Positions 34,816 to 42,141 of a stretch of 64,000 nucleotides of DNA are shown piece by piece. The notes beneath the pieces were generated by a model. The model did not search any database. It was not told where the DNA came from and saw only the letters and a list, made by a program, of their open reading frames with translations. Source of the stretch: Anaerolineae bacterium (GTDB lineage Bacteria; Chloroflexota; Anaerolineae; Anaerolineales; UBA11579); NCBI GenBank assembly GCA_004297445.1, contig SCUK01000074.1, forward strand, positions 1 through 64,000, in the 5' to 3' direction. The translations under genes were made by a program, and so were the position numbers. How positions within the stretch are numbered: position 1 is the first letter of the stretch; every line of letters begins with the position of its first letter.

Positions 34816-37074
34816 CTAAGTCTTCCCTGAAAACAGAATTGGATTGTAGCTACTAGCCAGTTCGGGACGACGTTTAATAACGGTTTCATTCCATCGATTA
34901 ACATCTTCGAGGCTAAATTCATCAGGCAATATCAGTAAATGAAAGAGGTCTCCTCTTACTTCAACAAAATTCGGGCGTTCCTCAATGTCCCGATTCTGGA
35001 GGTTGTGTTGCTGCGTAACGATATGTCTAGGCCCAGTTAGGGTTGCCTCATCATTGAGGAAGACGAATTCGAGAATGAACTCAACCGCTGCTTCAAATTT
35101 GCCCAAATACCACTTCGCCACGGCAAGCCATTCCACAACGGATGCCTGAGATGGTTCCTCAGGACTAATCGTCATGACCAAATCTAGGCATTCTACAAAA
35201 ACCTCTTCGGCAATAGCGTAATTTCTTATTGCGCACAAATCTTGACCATATAGGAATAGAGATGTGGCCAAACGATCGCTTATGGAATAGTTCCTGTCAA
35301 TTTCAACACACTCTCTCCTTGAATTAGCCGCCTCTTCCAACTTTCGTTGTCCTCGATATGCTTGGGCGAGCAAGTAATAAAGATGATAGTCTGCTTCAAT
35401 ATCTTGAGCACCATATATTTCGCGAATTTCCTCTCTTGCGATTCGTGAGCGATTCAAGAATTCAATGGCCTTATCAAGACTGCCAGCCCTTAAATGCCCT
35501 GCGCCAAGTCCTAGGTTGATTTGCATAACATTTCTATGTAAACCTTCTGCCACACTCAGGTCAAGAGCCTCTTCGAATTGACTAAACCCCAAGCTTCGTG
35601 TATGTTCTAGAGAAGTGTTGATATATCCTAGTGATGTGAGTGCAGATATCCTGATTGATAAGTAGTTGCTGTTCATCAGATTATTCAAGATACTGAGGGA
35701 TTCTCCTAAAGAATTGCCATTCTCGGGTATCAGTGTCAACATACTTGAAATTTCGAGCAACGAGGACTCTTTGATGTAATCGTTCTCGGAATTCCTTTCA
35801 GCAAGCCTGTAGCATATCAATGCTTCTTCCGTCTCGCCTTTCAACCGAAAAGCTCGACCTCGTGAGAAATATATCATCCCCAAACTAAAGGGAAGGTTTC
35901 TAGCAATTATCTGATTTGTGGTGTCTATAACCAGATCAAATAATCCATCGCGCAATGCCGAACCCAACAGGCCATTTGCGGCCTCTTCTGCTCTTGAATA
36001 ATCTCCTGCTTCGATTCGATGAAGAACCAGCTCAAGAACATCTGAGTAAGACTTACGAGCCAAATTGTGATAATAATCTGCTGCTTTACCGTGGGCTATT
36101 TTAATGTCCTCTTCAGACATTTGGGATATCTCGAACTCGCGAACCAAATCGTGAATCCCGTAGTACTCTGAACCCTGACTCTGTCTAGTGACAATGAATC
36201 TCTTCTGAAGTTCATTAAAAGCGCTTCTTGCGTCCGGAATTGAGAAATCAATAGCGGAGATTTTGAAAGGCTTTCGAATATTCGAGAGGTTTCTAAGTAA
36301 ACCTCTTGCGCTTGGACTCAATTGACTCAAAATTCGTTGTTGGATGTAGTTGTAGGCCTCAATCGTAAATTGTGGAAGCGCGTTAACGAGATCATTCATG
36401 TCAAAAGATTCCCCTAAGAAGACCAACCTGCTCATGAAGTACGGATGGCCCGAAACGCGATGGAAAGCTTCAACAAGTACTTCGTTCGATTGTCTTGGTA
36501 ATCCTAGCTTATTCATATAATGGCGCATCAGGACGACCCCAACGTCTTGCACCATAGGTTGGACTGTGAATCGAAATATCGGGTTGAATGCATCACCAAG
36601 TTCAAAGAATTCGCGAGTTGTTACTATCAACCTGCCTATTCTAAGAACTCTATTGAGTGTTAAGACTAGAGGAACAAGACCTAAATTGCTATCTAAATCG
36701 AAGTTATCCCAAACGACTAAGCATCCGTGCTTGTCTAAAGAGTTTGCCGCGATCGTGAGTTTTTGCACTTCATTCAAGGTCGGATTTCGTAATGCCTCCC
36801 ATAGAATTTCATCTTCAAAACTAATCTTGAGAAATTCTGCTATGCTTAGTAATATTTGTTCTGGATTACTAGCCGATGTAAGATCTTGCCATAATATGGC
36901 GTATTCTCTCTGGAGCTTTTCAGCAAAATGTGCAACCAGATACGTCTTTCCTATTCCTGCAATCCCCCCTACTAAGATAATATTGCACGAAGTAATCGCG
37001 TTATAGAGTTTCTCTAATGCCTCATCTTGTCCAACAAAGAAAAGTGTCGAAGGATTGGAGTGTCTTCCAAACAA
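34816..37074 (-). CDS. NB-ARC STAND NTPase with TPR-like repeats
   Basis: 752 residues in this frame. NB-ARC motifs in order: Walker A GIAGIGKT (37-44), kinase-2-like CLVVWDNFD, RNBS-B-like RLIVTTREF, GLPL-like GHPYFMSRL, and an MHD-like IHDLVREFEI. From about residue 330 a long helical region (GETEEALICYRLAERN, AGSLDKAIEFLNRSRIA, GQRKLEEAANSRRECVEI) looks like TPR repeats as a sensor. The frame opens at TTG 37074, directly against GAGGAG with no spacer, and the next ATG lies well past Walker A, so it is probably not translated alone. A -1 slip at 37101-37107 fuses it to the TIR gene. Clearly AT-richer than flanking genes. Confidence 0.8.
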   Translation of the reverse strand: MFGRHSNPSTLFFVGQDEALEKLYNAITSCNIILVGGIAGIGKTYLVAHFAEKLQREYAILWQDLTSASNPEQILLSIAEFLKISFEDEILWEALRNPTLNEVQKLTIAANSLDKHGCLVVWDNFDLDSNLGLVPLVLTLNRVLRIGRLIVTTREFFELGDAFNPIFRFTVQPMVQDVGVVLMRHYMNKLGLPRQSNEVLVEAFHRVSGHPYFMSRLVFLGESFDMNDLVNALPQFTIEAYNYIQQRILSQLSPSARGLLRNLSNIRKPFKISAIDFSIPDARSAFNELQKRFIVTRQSQGSEYYGIHDLVREFEISQMSEEDIKIAHGKAADYYHNLARKSYSDVLELVLHRIEAGDYSRAEEAANGLLGSALRDGLFDLVIDTTNQIIARNLPFSLGMIYFSRGRAFRLKGETEEALICYRLAERNSENDYIKESSLLEISSMLTLIPENGNSLGESLSILNNLMNSNYLSIRISALTSLGYINTSLEHTRSLGFSQFEEALDLSVAEGLHRNVMQINLGLGAGHLRAGSLDKAIEFLNRSRIAREEIREIYGAQDIEADYHLYYLLAQAYRGQRKLEEAANSRRECVEIDRNYSISDRLATSLFLYGQDLCAIRNYAIAEEVFVECLDLVMTISPEEPSQASVVEWLAVAKWYLGKFEAAVEFILEFVFLNDEATLTGPRHIVTQQHNLQNRDIEERPNFVEVRGDLFHLLILPDEFSLEDVNRWNETVIKRRPELASSYNPILFSGKT

Positions 37075-37097
37075 CTCCTCAATTTCCCTGTCTTCCC

Positions 37098-37598
37098 CTA
37101 CTTTTTTTTTACTGCATCCTTCCGTGCTTCTCCATGTTTTCCATCGGCATCGCCAGTTAACCTTTCTGCCACTTTTATGATCCCCTCGGCTATGTTAAGT
37201 GCAACCCTCTCTCGATTCCTAGACTCGCTAAGTGGCCTTCCGTCGACAGGTAAGGCTTGTATCTTGCCAAGGGGCGATTTCTGCCATGCACATGGTCGTA
37301 AGATTATTGGAATTACCACAGCCTCTCCGGTAGCATGGCGGTCAAGTGCCACGCTCATTTCGGTGGCGTAACAATATCTTGACTCTATGAAATGAGAGCT
37401 CAAGAACAGAAGTATTATCTTGGCGTCATTGATACGATCATCTATAATACCTTCCCACTCCTCCCCTGGTAATATCTCCCTATCATGCCACTTAACTATC
37501 ACTCCTTCTCTCTCATAGACGATGAGTTGACGCCTAACAGAATTCATTAAGTCCTCATCTTCATGTGCATATGAAAGGAAGATTTCTACCGGGGGCAT
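37098..37598 (-). CDS. TIR-domain protein (N-terminal part of a TIR-NB-ARC-TPR protein)
   Basis: 166 residues, nearly all a TIR domain: IFLSYAHEDEDL (beta-A), VKWHDREILPGEEW (BB region), AKIILLFLSSHFIESRYCYATEM with Glu80 where NAD-cleaving TIRs hold their catalytic glutamate, then VIPIILRPCAW. ATG 37598 has GGAGG six bases upstream. The frame ends GTA AAA AAA AAG TAG. A -1 shift gives V-G-E-D-R-E-I-E-E and runs straight into the NB-ARC frame. Known bacterial TIR-STAND proteins are antiphage immune sensors that deplete NAD or make signal nucleotides; that role here is inferred. Confidence 0.85.
   Translation of the reverse strand: MPPVEIFLSYAHEDEDLMNSVRRQLIVYEREGVIVKWHDREILPGEEWEGIIDDRINDAKIILLFLSSHFIESRYCYATEMSVALDRHATGEAVVIPIILRPCAWQKSPLGKIQALPVDGRPLSESRNRERVALNIAEGIIKVAERLTGDADGKHGEARKDAVKKK
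37101..37107 (-). other. Slippery heptamer A AAA AAG at the TIR/NB-ARC junction
   Basis: On the minus strand a run of nine A (37102-37110) followed by G places the heptamer A AAA AAG in the exact phase of the TIR codons (AAA AAA AAG), with the TAG stop as the very next codon. After a -1 slip the next codon is GTA and the frame is open through the NB-ARC gene. This is the same heptamer used for programmed -1 frameshifting in E. coli dnaX; an A9 run also allows transcriptional slippage. A frameshift mutation or sequencing error at the homopolymer would look the same. Confidence 0.7.
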
Positions 37599-37859
37599 TT
37601 CTCTCCTCCAAGCTTTCGTGATAGGTGCTTGCTTTAATTCTAATCCAAACGAATGTGTGAAATACTTCTTGCGTTATCTGGTACAAGGCAAGGGACACTA
37701 AGACATTTCTCCGTTTGGGGAGAAAGCTTGATAGTCAAAGAATGGTGGCAATCCAAGAACTAGTAAGACCCAACTTGGACCCTAGCGAATTCAGAACTAA
37801 GGACCCTCTTTCCATTGGTTAGCCAACCAAGTCGCTGTGATAGAATGACCCGTTCTTTG

Positions 37860-37942
37860 TGCCGAAGGTGGGAATCGAACCCACACGTCCAGAGGACTCG
37901 CGATTTTGAGTCGCGCGCGTCTGCCAATTCCGCCACTTCGGC
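37860..37942 (-). tRNA. tRNA-Leu (anticodon CAA)
   Basis: Minus-strand cloverleaf of about 83 bases: acceptor GCCGAAG (37936-37942) pairs with CTTCGGC (37861-37867), discriminator A. The D-arm region holds GGAATTGGCAGACGC. The anticodon stem CGCGA/TCGCG encloses CTCAAAA, giving anticodon CAA. There is a class II variable arm, and the T-arm GTGGGTTCGATTCCCAC. The long variable arm and A73 fit leucine. CCA is not encoded. Confidence 0.93.
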
Positions 37943-37955
37943 GATGTGCCGCACA

Positions 37956-37984
37956 AGTATAATCCGGTTGTTTTGCGGATTCAA
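37956..37984 (-). promoter_or_regulatory. Promoter of tRNA-Leu
   Basis: On the minus strand TTGAAT (37984-37979), a 17-base spacer and TATACT (37961-37956) lie 14 bases before the tRNA 5' end. Confidence 0.6.
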
Positions 37985-38039
37985 GGGCAACCACAACACC
38001 TCAACCATCTGTTCCGCCGTTGAGGGCAGGAAAGAAACC

Positions 38040-39293
38040 ATGCAGGAAACCGAACTCAAAGCCATTCGAACGCGCATTGCCGCCACGCTGTTCGCCGCCC
38101 AATCGCTGACGTCGGCGGGGCTGATTCTCATCGCCACCCTGCTCACCATCGTGTCCGCCGAACTGGGCGGCAGCGAAGCCCTTTCCGGCATTCCCAACGC
38201 GGTCAATAACCTGGCCTCGGCCCCGGCCGCTTACATCTTCGGCCTGCTGTGGGACCGCACCGGCCGCCGCAAGGGGCTGATGCTGGGCCTGGGGCTGGGG
38301 GCGCTGGGCGCCTGGCTCGGCGTGGCGGCGGTGCAGGCCAACAGCTTTGGCCTGCTGCTGGGCGCGATGCTGGGTCTGGGCGCGGCGCGGGCGGCCTCGG
38401 GATTGAGCCGCTTCACTGCCGCCGAGGTCAGCCCGCCGGAGGTGCGCGGCCGTTCCATTTCCTACGTGGTGCTGGGCGGCACCGTGGGCGCGGTGTTCGG
38501 CCCGCTGCTGGTGGATCCCTCCAGCCGCTGGGCGCTGGCCTTTGGCCTGCCGGAACTGGCCGGGCCATTCGCCATCGGCGTGGCGCTGTACCTGCTGGGG
38601 GTTGTGGTGGTGTGGCTGGGCCTGCGCCCCGAGCCAATGGAAGTGGCCAGGCGAATTGCCGCCGCCGTTCCGAAAGAAGACCAGCCCACGGGCGAAGCGC
38701 GGCCGCTTAAGGAATTGGTACGCCAACCGGCGGTCATCGTCGCTATTCTGTCCATGTCGCTCTCGCAAATGGTGATGATTGGGGTGATGGGCATCACCTC
38801 GCTGCACATGCGCCACAACGACCACCCCCTCACCGCCATCTCGCTGGTGTTCTCGGCCCACACGCTGGGCATGTTCGCCTTCTCGATTCTTACCGGCCAG
38901 CTGGCCGACCGCTGGGGGCGGTTACCGGTCATCCTGTCCGGTTGCGGCATCCTGCTGGTCTCGTTCGCGCTGGCGCCGGTCTCCACCGGCACGCCGCTGC
39001 TTTCGCTGGCGCTGTTCCTGCTCGGTCTGGGCTGGAATTTCTGCTTCGTGGGCGGCTCGGCGTTACTTTCCGACCAGCTCAGTGCGGCGGAACGCGCCCG
39101 CGCCCAGGGCTTCAATGATGTGTTCCTGGGGCTGGCCGCGGCCGCGGCCTCCTACCTCAGCGGCGTCATCTTCGCCGCGCAGGGCTTCCCCATCCTGAAC
39201 CTGCTGGGCGCACTCATCACCCTCATCCCGCTAACCGCGGCGCTGGTGTTTTACCGCCGCCGGGCCGCGCCGCAACTCGCCGTCGGCGACTAA
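38040..39293 (+). CDS. MFS transporter
   Basis: A 417-residue major facilitator with about 12 hydrophobic segments in two halves. The loop 2-3 signature is GLLWDRTGRRKGLMLG and its counterpart in the second half GQLADRWGRLPVILSG; RFTAAEVSPPEVRGRSISYV follows helix 5. The cargo is unknown; the fold resembles small-molecule efflux members. The true ATG is 38040, after AGGAAAG; the longer open frame overlaps the tRNA and is spurious. It is transcribed divergently from tRNA-Leu. Confidence 0.9.
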   Translation: MQETELKAIRTRIAATLFAAQSLTSAGLILIATLLTIVSAELGGSEALSGIPNAVNNLASAPAAYIFGLLWDRTGRRKGLMLGLGLGALGAWLGVAAVQANSFGLLLGAMLGLGAARAASGLSRFTAAEVSPPEVRGRSISYVVLGGTVGAVFGPLLVDPSSRWALAFGLPELAGPFAIGVALYLLGVVVVWLGLRPEPMEVARRIAAAVPKEDQPTGEARPLKELVRQPAVIVAILSMSLSQMVMIGVMGITSLHMRHNDHPLTAISLVFSAHTLGMFAFSILTGQLADRWGRLPVILSGCGILLVSFALAPVSTGTPLLSLALFLLGLGWNFCFVGGSALLSDQLSAAERARAQGFNDVFLGLAAAAASYLSGVIFAAQGFPILNLLGALITLIPLTAALVFYRRRAAPQLAVGD

Positions 39294-39311
39294 CCTACTT
39301 CAAGAGGACTC

Positions 39312-40373
39312 ATGAAACTCGGAATCATCGGACTCCCCCAATCCGGCAAGACCACCATCTTCAACGCGCTCACCCGCGGCAACGTTCCCACCACGATGAG
39401 TGGCAAGATGGAAGTACACACCGCGGTCGTGGATGTGCCCGACCCGCGCGTGGATGTGCTTTCCAAAATGTACAACCCGAAGAAGACTGCCTACGCCAAG
39501 GTAACTTATGCCGACATCGCCGGGCTGGAAGGCGGCGGCCAGGGCGACATCGCCGGGCCGTTGCGCAACGAACTGGGCCAGATGGATGGCTTCATCCACG
39601 TGGTGCGCTGTTTTGAGGACGAGAACGTAGCCCACCGCAGCGGCAGCGTGAACGCGGCGCGCGACATCCAGGGGATGGACGGCGAACTGCTGCTGGTGGA
39701 CCTGATTGCAATCGAGACCAAGATACAGAAATTGAAGGAAGACCGCGGCAAAGGCGGCCGCGACAAGGCCGAGATCGAACGCGAGCAGGCGCTATTTGAA
39801 CGCCTGCACGCCTGCCTCTCCGGCGATAAGCCGCTGCGCACGCTGGACCTCATCGCCGAAGAACGCAAAAACCTGGCCGGGTTCCAGTTCCTAACCCTCA
39901 AGCCGATGCTGGTGGTGCTGAACCTGGGCGAGGGCCAGACCGCGCCGGATGTGGCGGCGGTGACGCCCCACGCCCGCGCCCTGGCATTGCAGGGCAAGCT
40001 GGAGATGGACATCGCCCAGTTGCCGCCCGACGACGCGGCGATGTTCATGGAAGAGTACGGCATCAGCGAGCCGAGCCTCAACCGCATGATTCGCGAGTCG
40101 TATGACCTGATGGGCCTGCTCTCGTTCTTCACGGTGGGCGAGGACGAGGTGCGCGCCTGGACGGTGCGCACCGGCGCAGCCGCCCCGGAAGCCGCCGCCG
40201 TGATTCACACCGATTTGCAAAAGGGGTTCATCCGCGCCGAGGTGGTGGCCTATACCGACTTGAGCGGCCTGGGCGGTATGGCCGAAGCACGCAACGCCGG
40301 CAAGCTGCGCCTGGAAGGCAAGGAATACATCGTGCAAGACGGGGACATTCTGCATGTGCGGTTTAATTTGTGA
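39312..40373 (+). CDS. ychF: YchF/Obg-type GTPase (YchF subfamily)
   Basis: 353 residues: G1 loop GLPQSGKTT (7-15), G3 region DIAGLEGGGQGDIAGPL, a coiled-coil-like helical insert (about 130-190) and a C-terminal TGS domain (GFIRAEVVAYTDL, LRLEGKEYIVQDGDILHVRF). The G4 NKxD motif is replaced (VVLNLGE), as in YchF proteins, which prefer ATP over GTP. It binds ribosomes and takes part in translation or stress responses. 18 bp after the MFS gene, with AGAGGA before the ATG; a terminator-like hairpin follows. Confidence 0.92.
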   Translation: MKLGIIGLPQSGKTTIFNALTRGNVPTTMSGKMEVHTAVVDVPDPRVDVLSKMYNPKKTAYAKVTYADIAGLEGGGQGDIAGPLRNELGQMDGFIHVVRCFEDENVAHRSGSVNAARDIQGMDGELLLVDLIAIETKIQKLKEDRGKGGRDKAEIEREQALFERLHACLSGDKPLRTLDLIAEERKNLAGFQFLTLKPMLVVLNLGEGQTAPDVAAVTPHARALALQGKLEMDIAQLPPDDAAMFMEEYGISEPSLNRMIRESYDLMGLLSFFTVGEDEVRAWTVRTGAAAPEAAAVIHTDLQKGFIRAEVVAYTDLSGLGGMAEARNAGKLRLEGKEYIVQDGDILHVRFNL

Positions 40374-40423
40374 GGCCCTTTGCAAGCAGCTTTATTAAGT
40401 ACGAAATATGATTATCACCCCTA

Positions 40424-40457
40424 AACAAACGAGACTCAATGAAGAGTCTCGTTTGTT
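40424..40457. terminator. Hairpin after ychF
   Basis: A perfect 14-bp stem (40424-40437 with 40444-40457, core ACAAACGAGACTC) and 6-nt loop, between the convergent ychF and the small minus-strand gene. The T-rich ends (GTTTGTT) make it a plausible terminator for both directions. Confidence 0.75.
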
Positions 40458-40480
40458 GCCTTATATCTAGTTGTGTCTAG

Positions 40481-40687
40481 CTATTTGTCTTTTTCAATCT
40501 TTGTTACGCGATCTACTATTTTTTGCTCATTGGAAGTCACTACTTTGTTAATATTAGAAACCACAGATCGTGTAGCAGCACTAGAAGGTGGTTGTTGCTT
40601 TACCCTATCTATGCCCGGCGGCGGAGCGGGCTTGTGACCGTTTTCTCTCGGCCTCGAATCTTGCACTGTAAACCTTGCTCGCTTCAT
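40481..40687 (-). CDS. Small hypothetical protein
   Basis: 68 residues, hydrophilic, with a basic/Pro-rich first half (RPRENGHKPAPPPG) and a C-terminal amphipathic helix (SNINKVVTSNEQKIVDRVTK). No family recognised. GAGGG lies about five bases before the ATG. It is the last of three minus-strand genes in an AT-rich patch (40.4-42.0 kb). Confidence 0.45.
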   Translation of the reverse strand: MKRARFTVQDSRPRENGHKPAPPPGIDRVKQQPPSSAATRSVVSNINKVVTSNEQKIVDRVTKIEKDK

Positions 40688-40752
40688 AATTCCCTCGCAG
40701 TATGTTCTCGGCTTGAAGATTGATATTTATAGCACAGATATGTGGAAATGCG

Positions 40753-41436
40753 CTAGTCCAGTGGTACTGCCAACCCATATTCATCCAGAATACCTGCAAT
40801 AATGTCGGCATAAACCGTTACGAGTTCCAAGAAATATCTCTTGTGCATAATCTCAGCAACTAAATTCTTTCCCGCGGAGCCGAACATATGTTCGTTGGTG
40901 TCAAGGCTAAGTACAGCTACGACCTTTTCTGGGTTCATCGGTTTAATAAGTGGAAAGGCCATTATTGTTGTGAGTTTGCTGGTCAACTTTATCTGGTCGT
41001 CAGACAATCCCCACGCTTTCCCTTGCCCAGCTTCAGCGACTGTTAAATCAGCAATAACCGGAGATTTGTATTCCCATGCGTATCCAGTGGCTCCTATCGT
41101 CTTTCTGAGCTTAATATCCAGATCGTCTGAGTTGCGCATATTGGTTGAGTAATAGTAAATACTAATCACATCACTTCTCTTTCCCCAGCTACCAAATATA
41201 GATGCGCGAAAAGATATGTCAGTATTGGGTTCATGTTGCTTTACAATATTTGCCACTTCTACTACCAGCAAGTCTAATACTCGCGTTATGAGACCCCGGG
41301 ATGCGTTGTATCTCCTTGTCATCTTCTGAGTCGAATCGAATAAGAGGCTAACGAATGCTGCTAACGCTGCAAGCAAGACTATGATCCCTAAATCATCGAC
41401 TAGCAGATTCCGAAGCTCGCTAATGAATTGAATCAT
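40753..41436 (-). CDS. Membrane-anchored GAF-like protein
   Basis: About 227 residues. An N-terminal membrane helix (DLGIIVLLAALAAFVSLLF) is followed by a helical linker and a GAF-like domain (about 85-215): SDVISIYYYSTN, the GATGYAWEYKSPVIADL block typical of GAF proteins (GxxGxAW...PVxxD), and MAFPLIKP...VVAVLSLDTNEHMF. This suggests a membrane sensor with no obvious output domain. ATG 41436 is preferred to TTG 41496, which would overlap the previous gene. It follows the four-helix membrane protein gene by 13 bp, so the two are likely one unit. Confidence 0.7.
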   Translation of the reverse strand: MIQFISELRNLLVDDLGIIVLLAALAAFVSLLFDSTQKMTRRYNASRGLITRVLDLLVVEVANIVKQHEPNTDISFRASIFGSWGKRSDVISIYYYSTNMRNSDDLDIKLRKTIGATGYAWEYKSPVIADLTVAEAGQGKAWGLSDDQIKLTSKLTTIMAFPLIKPMNPEKVVAVLSLDTNEHMFGSAGKNLVAEIMHKRYFLELVTVYADIIAGILDEYGLAVPLD

Positions 41437-41449
41437 AAGAACACCGCCA

Positions 41450-41932
41450 CTAGACAATCTGGTAAGTAAGTCGAATTGCTGCGAAAAACGAGCCAATACC
41501 TATAAGAAACGAAATTAATAGGAGGAAATATTGATAAGTTCTCCTCCATCTTCCACGAACCTGCCATCTAATAAATATGACATCTCTAAGTTGATCGATT
41601 GCATCTCTAACTTCTCGTTGGAGTCTGTAAAAGTAGAACGAGAGTCCAAATGCAACTATCATTGCAAATAGGATGAAAGTTGGAATAACGAAGGGGTTTG
41701 CGAAGTTGGATTGAAAGAAGGATGCCAAATCTACAGCATCCGCCGCTACTATTGTAAATCCCATAAAACAAAAGTCGGGACCAAATTCATACGATAATGT
41801 CATCACTTCTGAAATATGTATCCGAGAGACCAAGAATTTTACAAAGATTTTCAAAACATAAAAGAAAATAACGAACAGCCATGGATTAGAAAGGATTGCT
41901 GCTTCTAGGTTTTGGAGGAACGAGATAAGCAT
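41450..41932 (-). CDS. Small four-helix membrane protein
   Basis: 160 residues with four hydrophobic segments (about 15-38, 53-75, 82-102 and 135-156) and a charged cytoplasmic stretch RLQREVRDAIDQLRDVIF between the third and fourth. No family recognised. GAGGG lies seven bases before the ATG. First gene of the AT-rich trio and probably cotranscribed with the GAF-like protein; a membrane effector or partner of that sensor is possible but unproven. Confidence 0.65.
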   Translation of the reverse strand: MLISFLQNLEAAILSNPWLFVIFFYVLKIFVKFLVSRIHISEVMTLSYEFGPDFCFMGFTIVAADAVDLASFFQSNFANPFVIPTFILFAMIVAFGLSFYFYRLQREVRDAIDQLRDVIFIRWQVRGRWRRTYQYFLLLISFLIGIGSFFAAIRLTYQIV

Positions 41933-42031
41933 TAGATATCCCTCTACGTGCGATCAACATGAGTTCCAACGAAAAACCCACTTATGCCCTAACAAATCCC
42001 TCATCTCACATCCAAAAAGATTATAAGGCAT

Positions 42032-42138
42032 CTATCGCGAATCGCCAATAGACGAACTATCCATAATTTCATCCTCCCCATCCCCGCCGCCCCCCGTGCC
42101 TTCCGGAGGTGTCACGTCTCCGTAATCCAGCATCACCT
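42032..42138 (-). pseudogene. Remnant of an ftsK 3' end
   Basis: The minus strand reads E-V-M-L-D-Y-G-D-V-T-P-P-E-G-T-G-G-G-G-D and onward, matching the C-terminal residues of the intact ftsK at 49718-52216 (EVLDYGDVTPPEGTGGGGDG). The DNA is also alike (identical over the GGAAGGCACG-to-GGGATGGG stretch), with third-position changes and two in-frame 3-base insertions, then a diverged tail to a TAG at 42032. Only the last roughly 25 codons remain. It starts right after the FAD oxidoreductase stop and runs opposite to the intact gene. It could be read as a 33-residue ORF, but a decayed paralogue tail is simpler. Confidence 0.72.
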
Positions 42139-42141
42139 CTA

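Noticed and set aside
34670-37860. Possible integrated element at tRNA-Leu with attachment repeats
   Set aside because: I looked for a second copy of the tRNA 3' sequence (around TGGGAATCGAACCC) near the far edge of the AT-rich patch and saw none. There is no integrase gene either.
42032-42133. 33-residue small ORF starting M-L-D-Y-G-D-V
   Set aside because: It matches the C-terminus of ftsK and has no usable ribosome binding site; a gene remnant explains it better.
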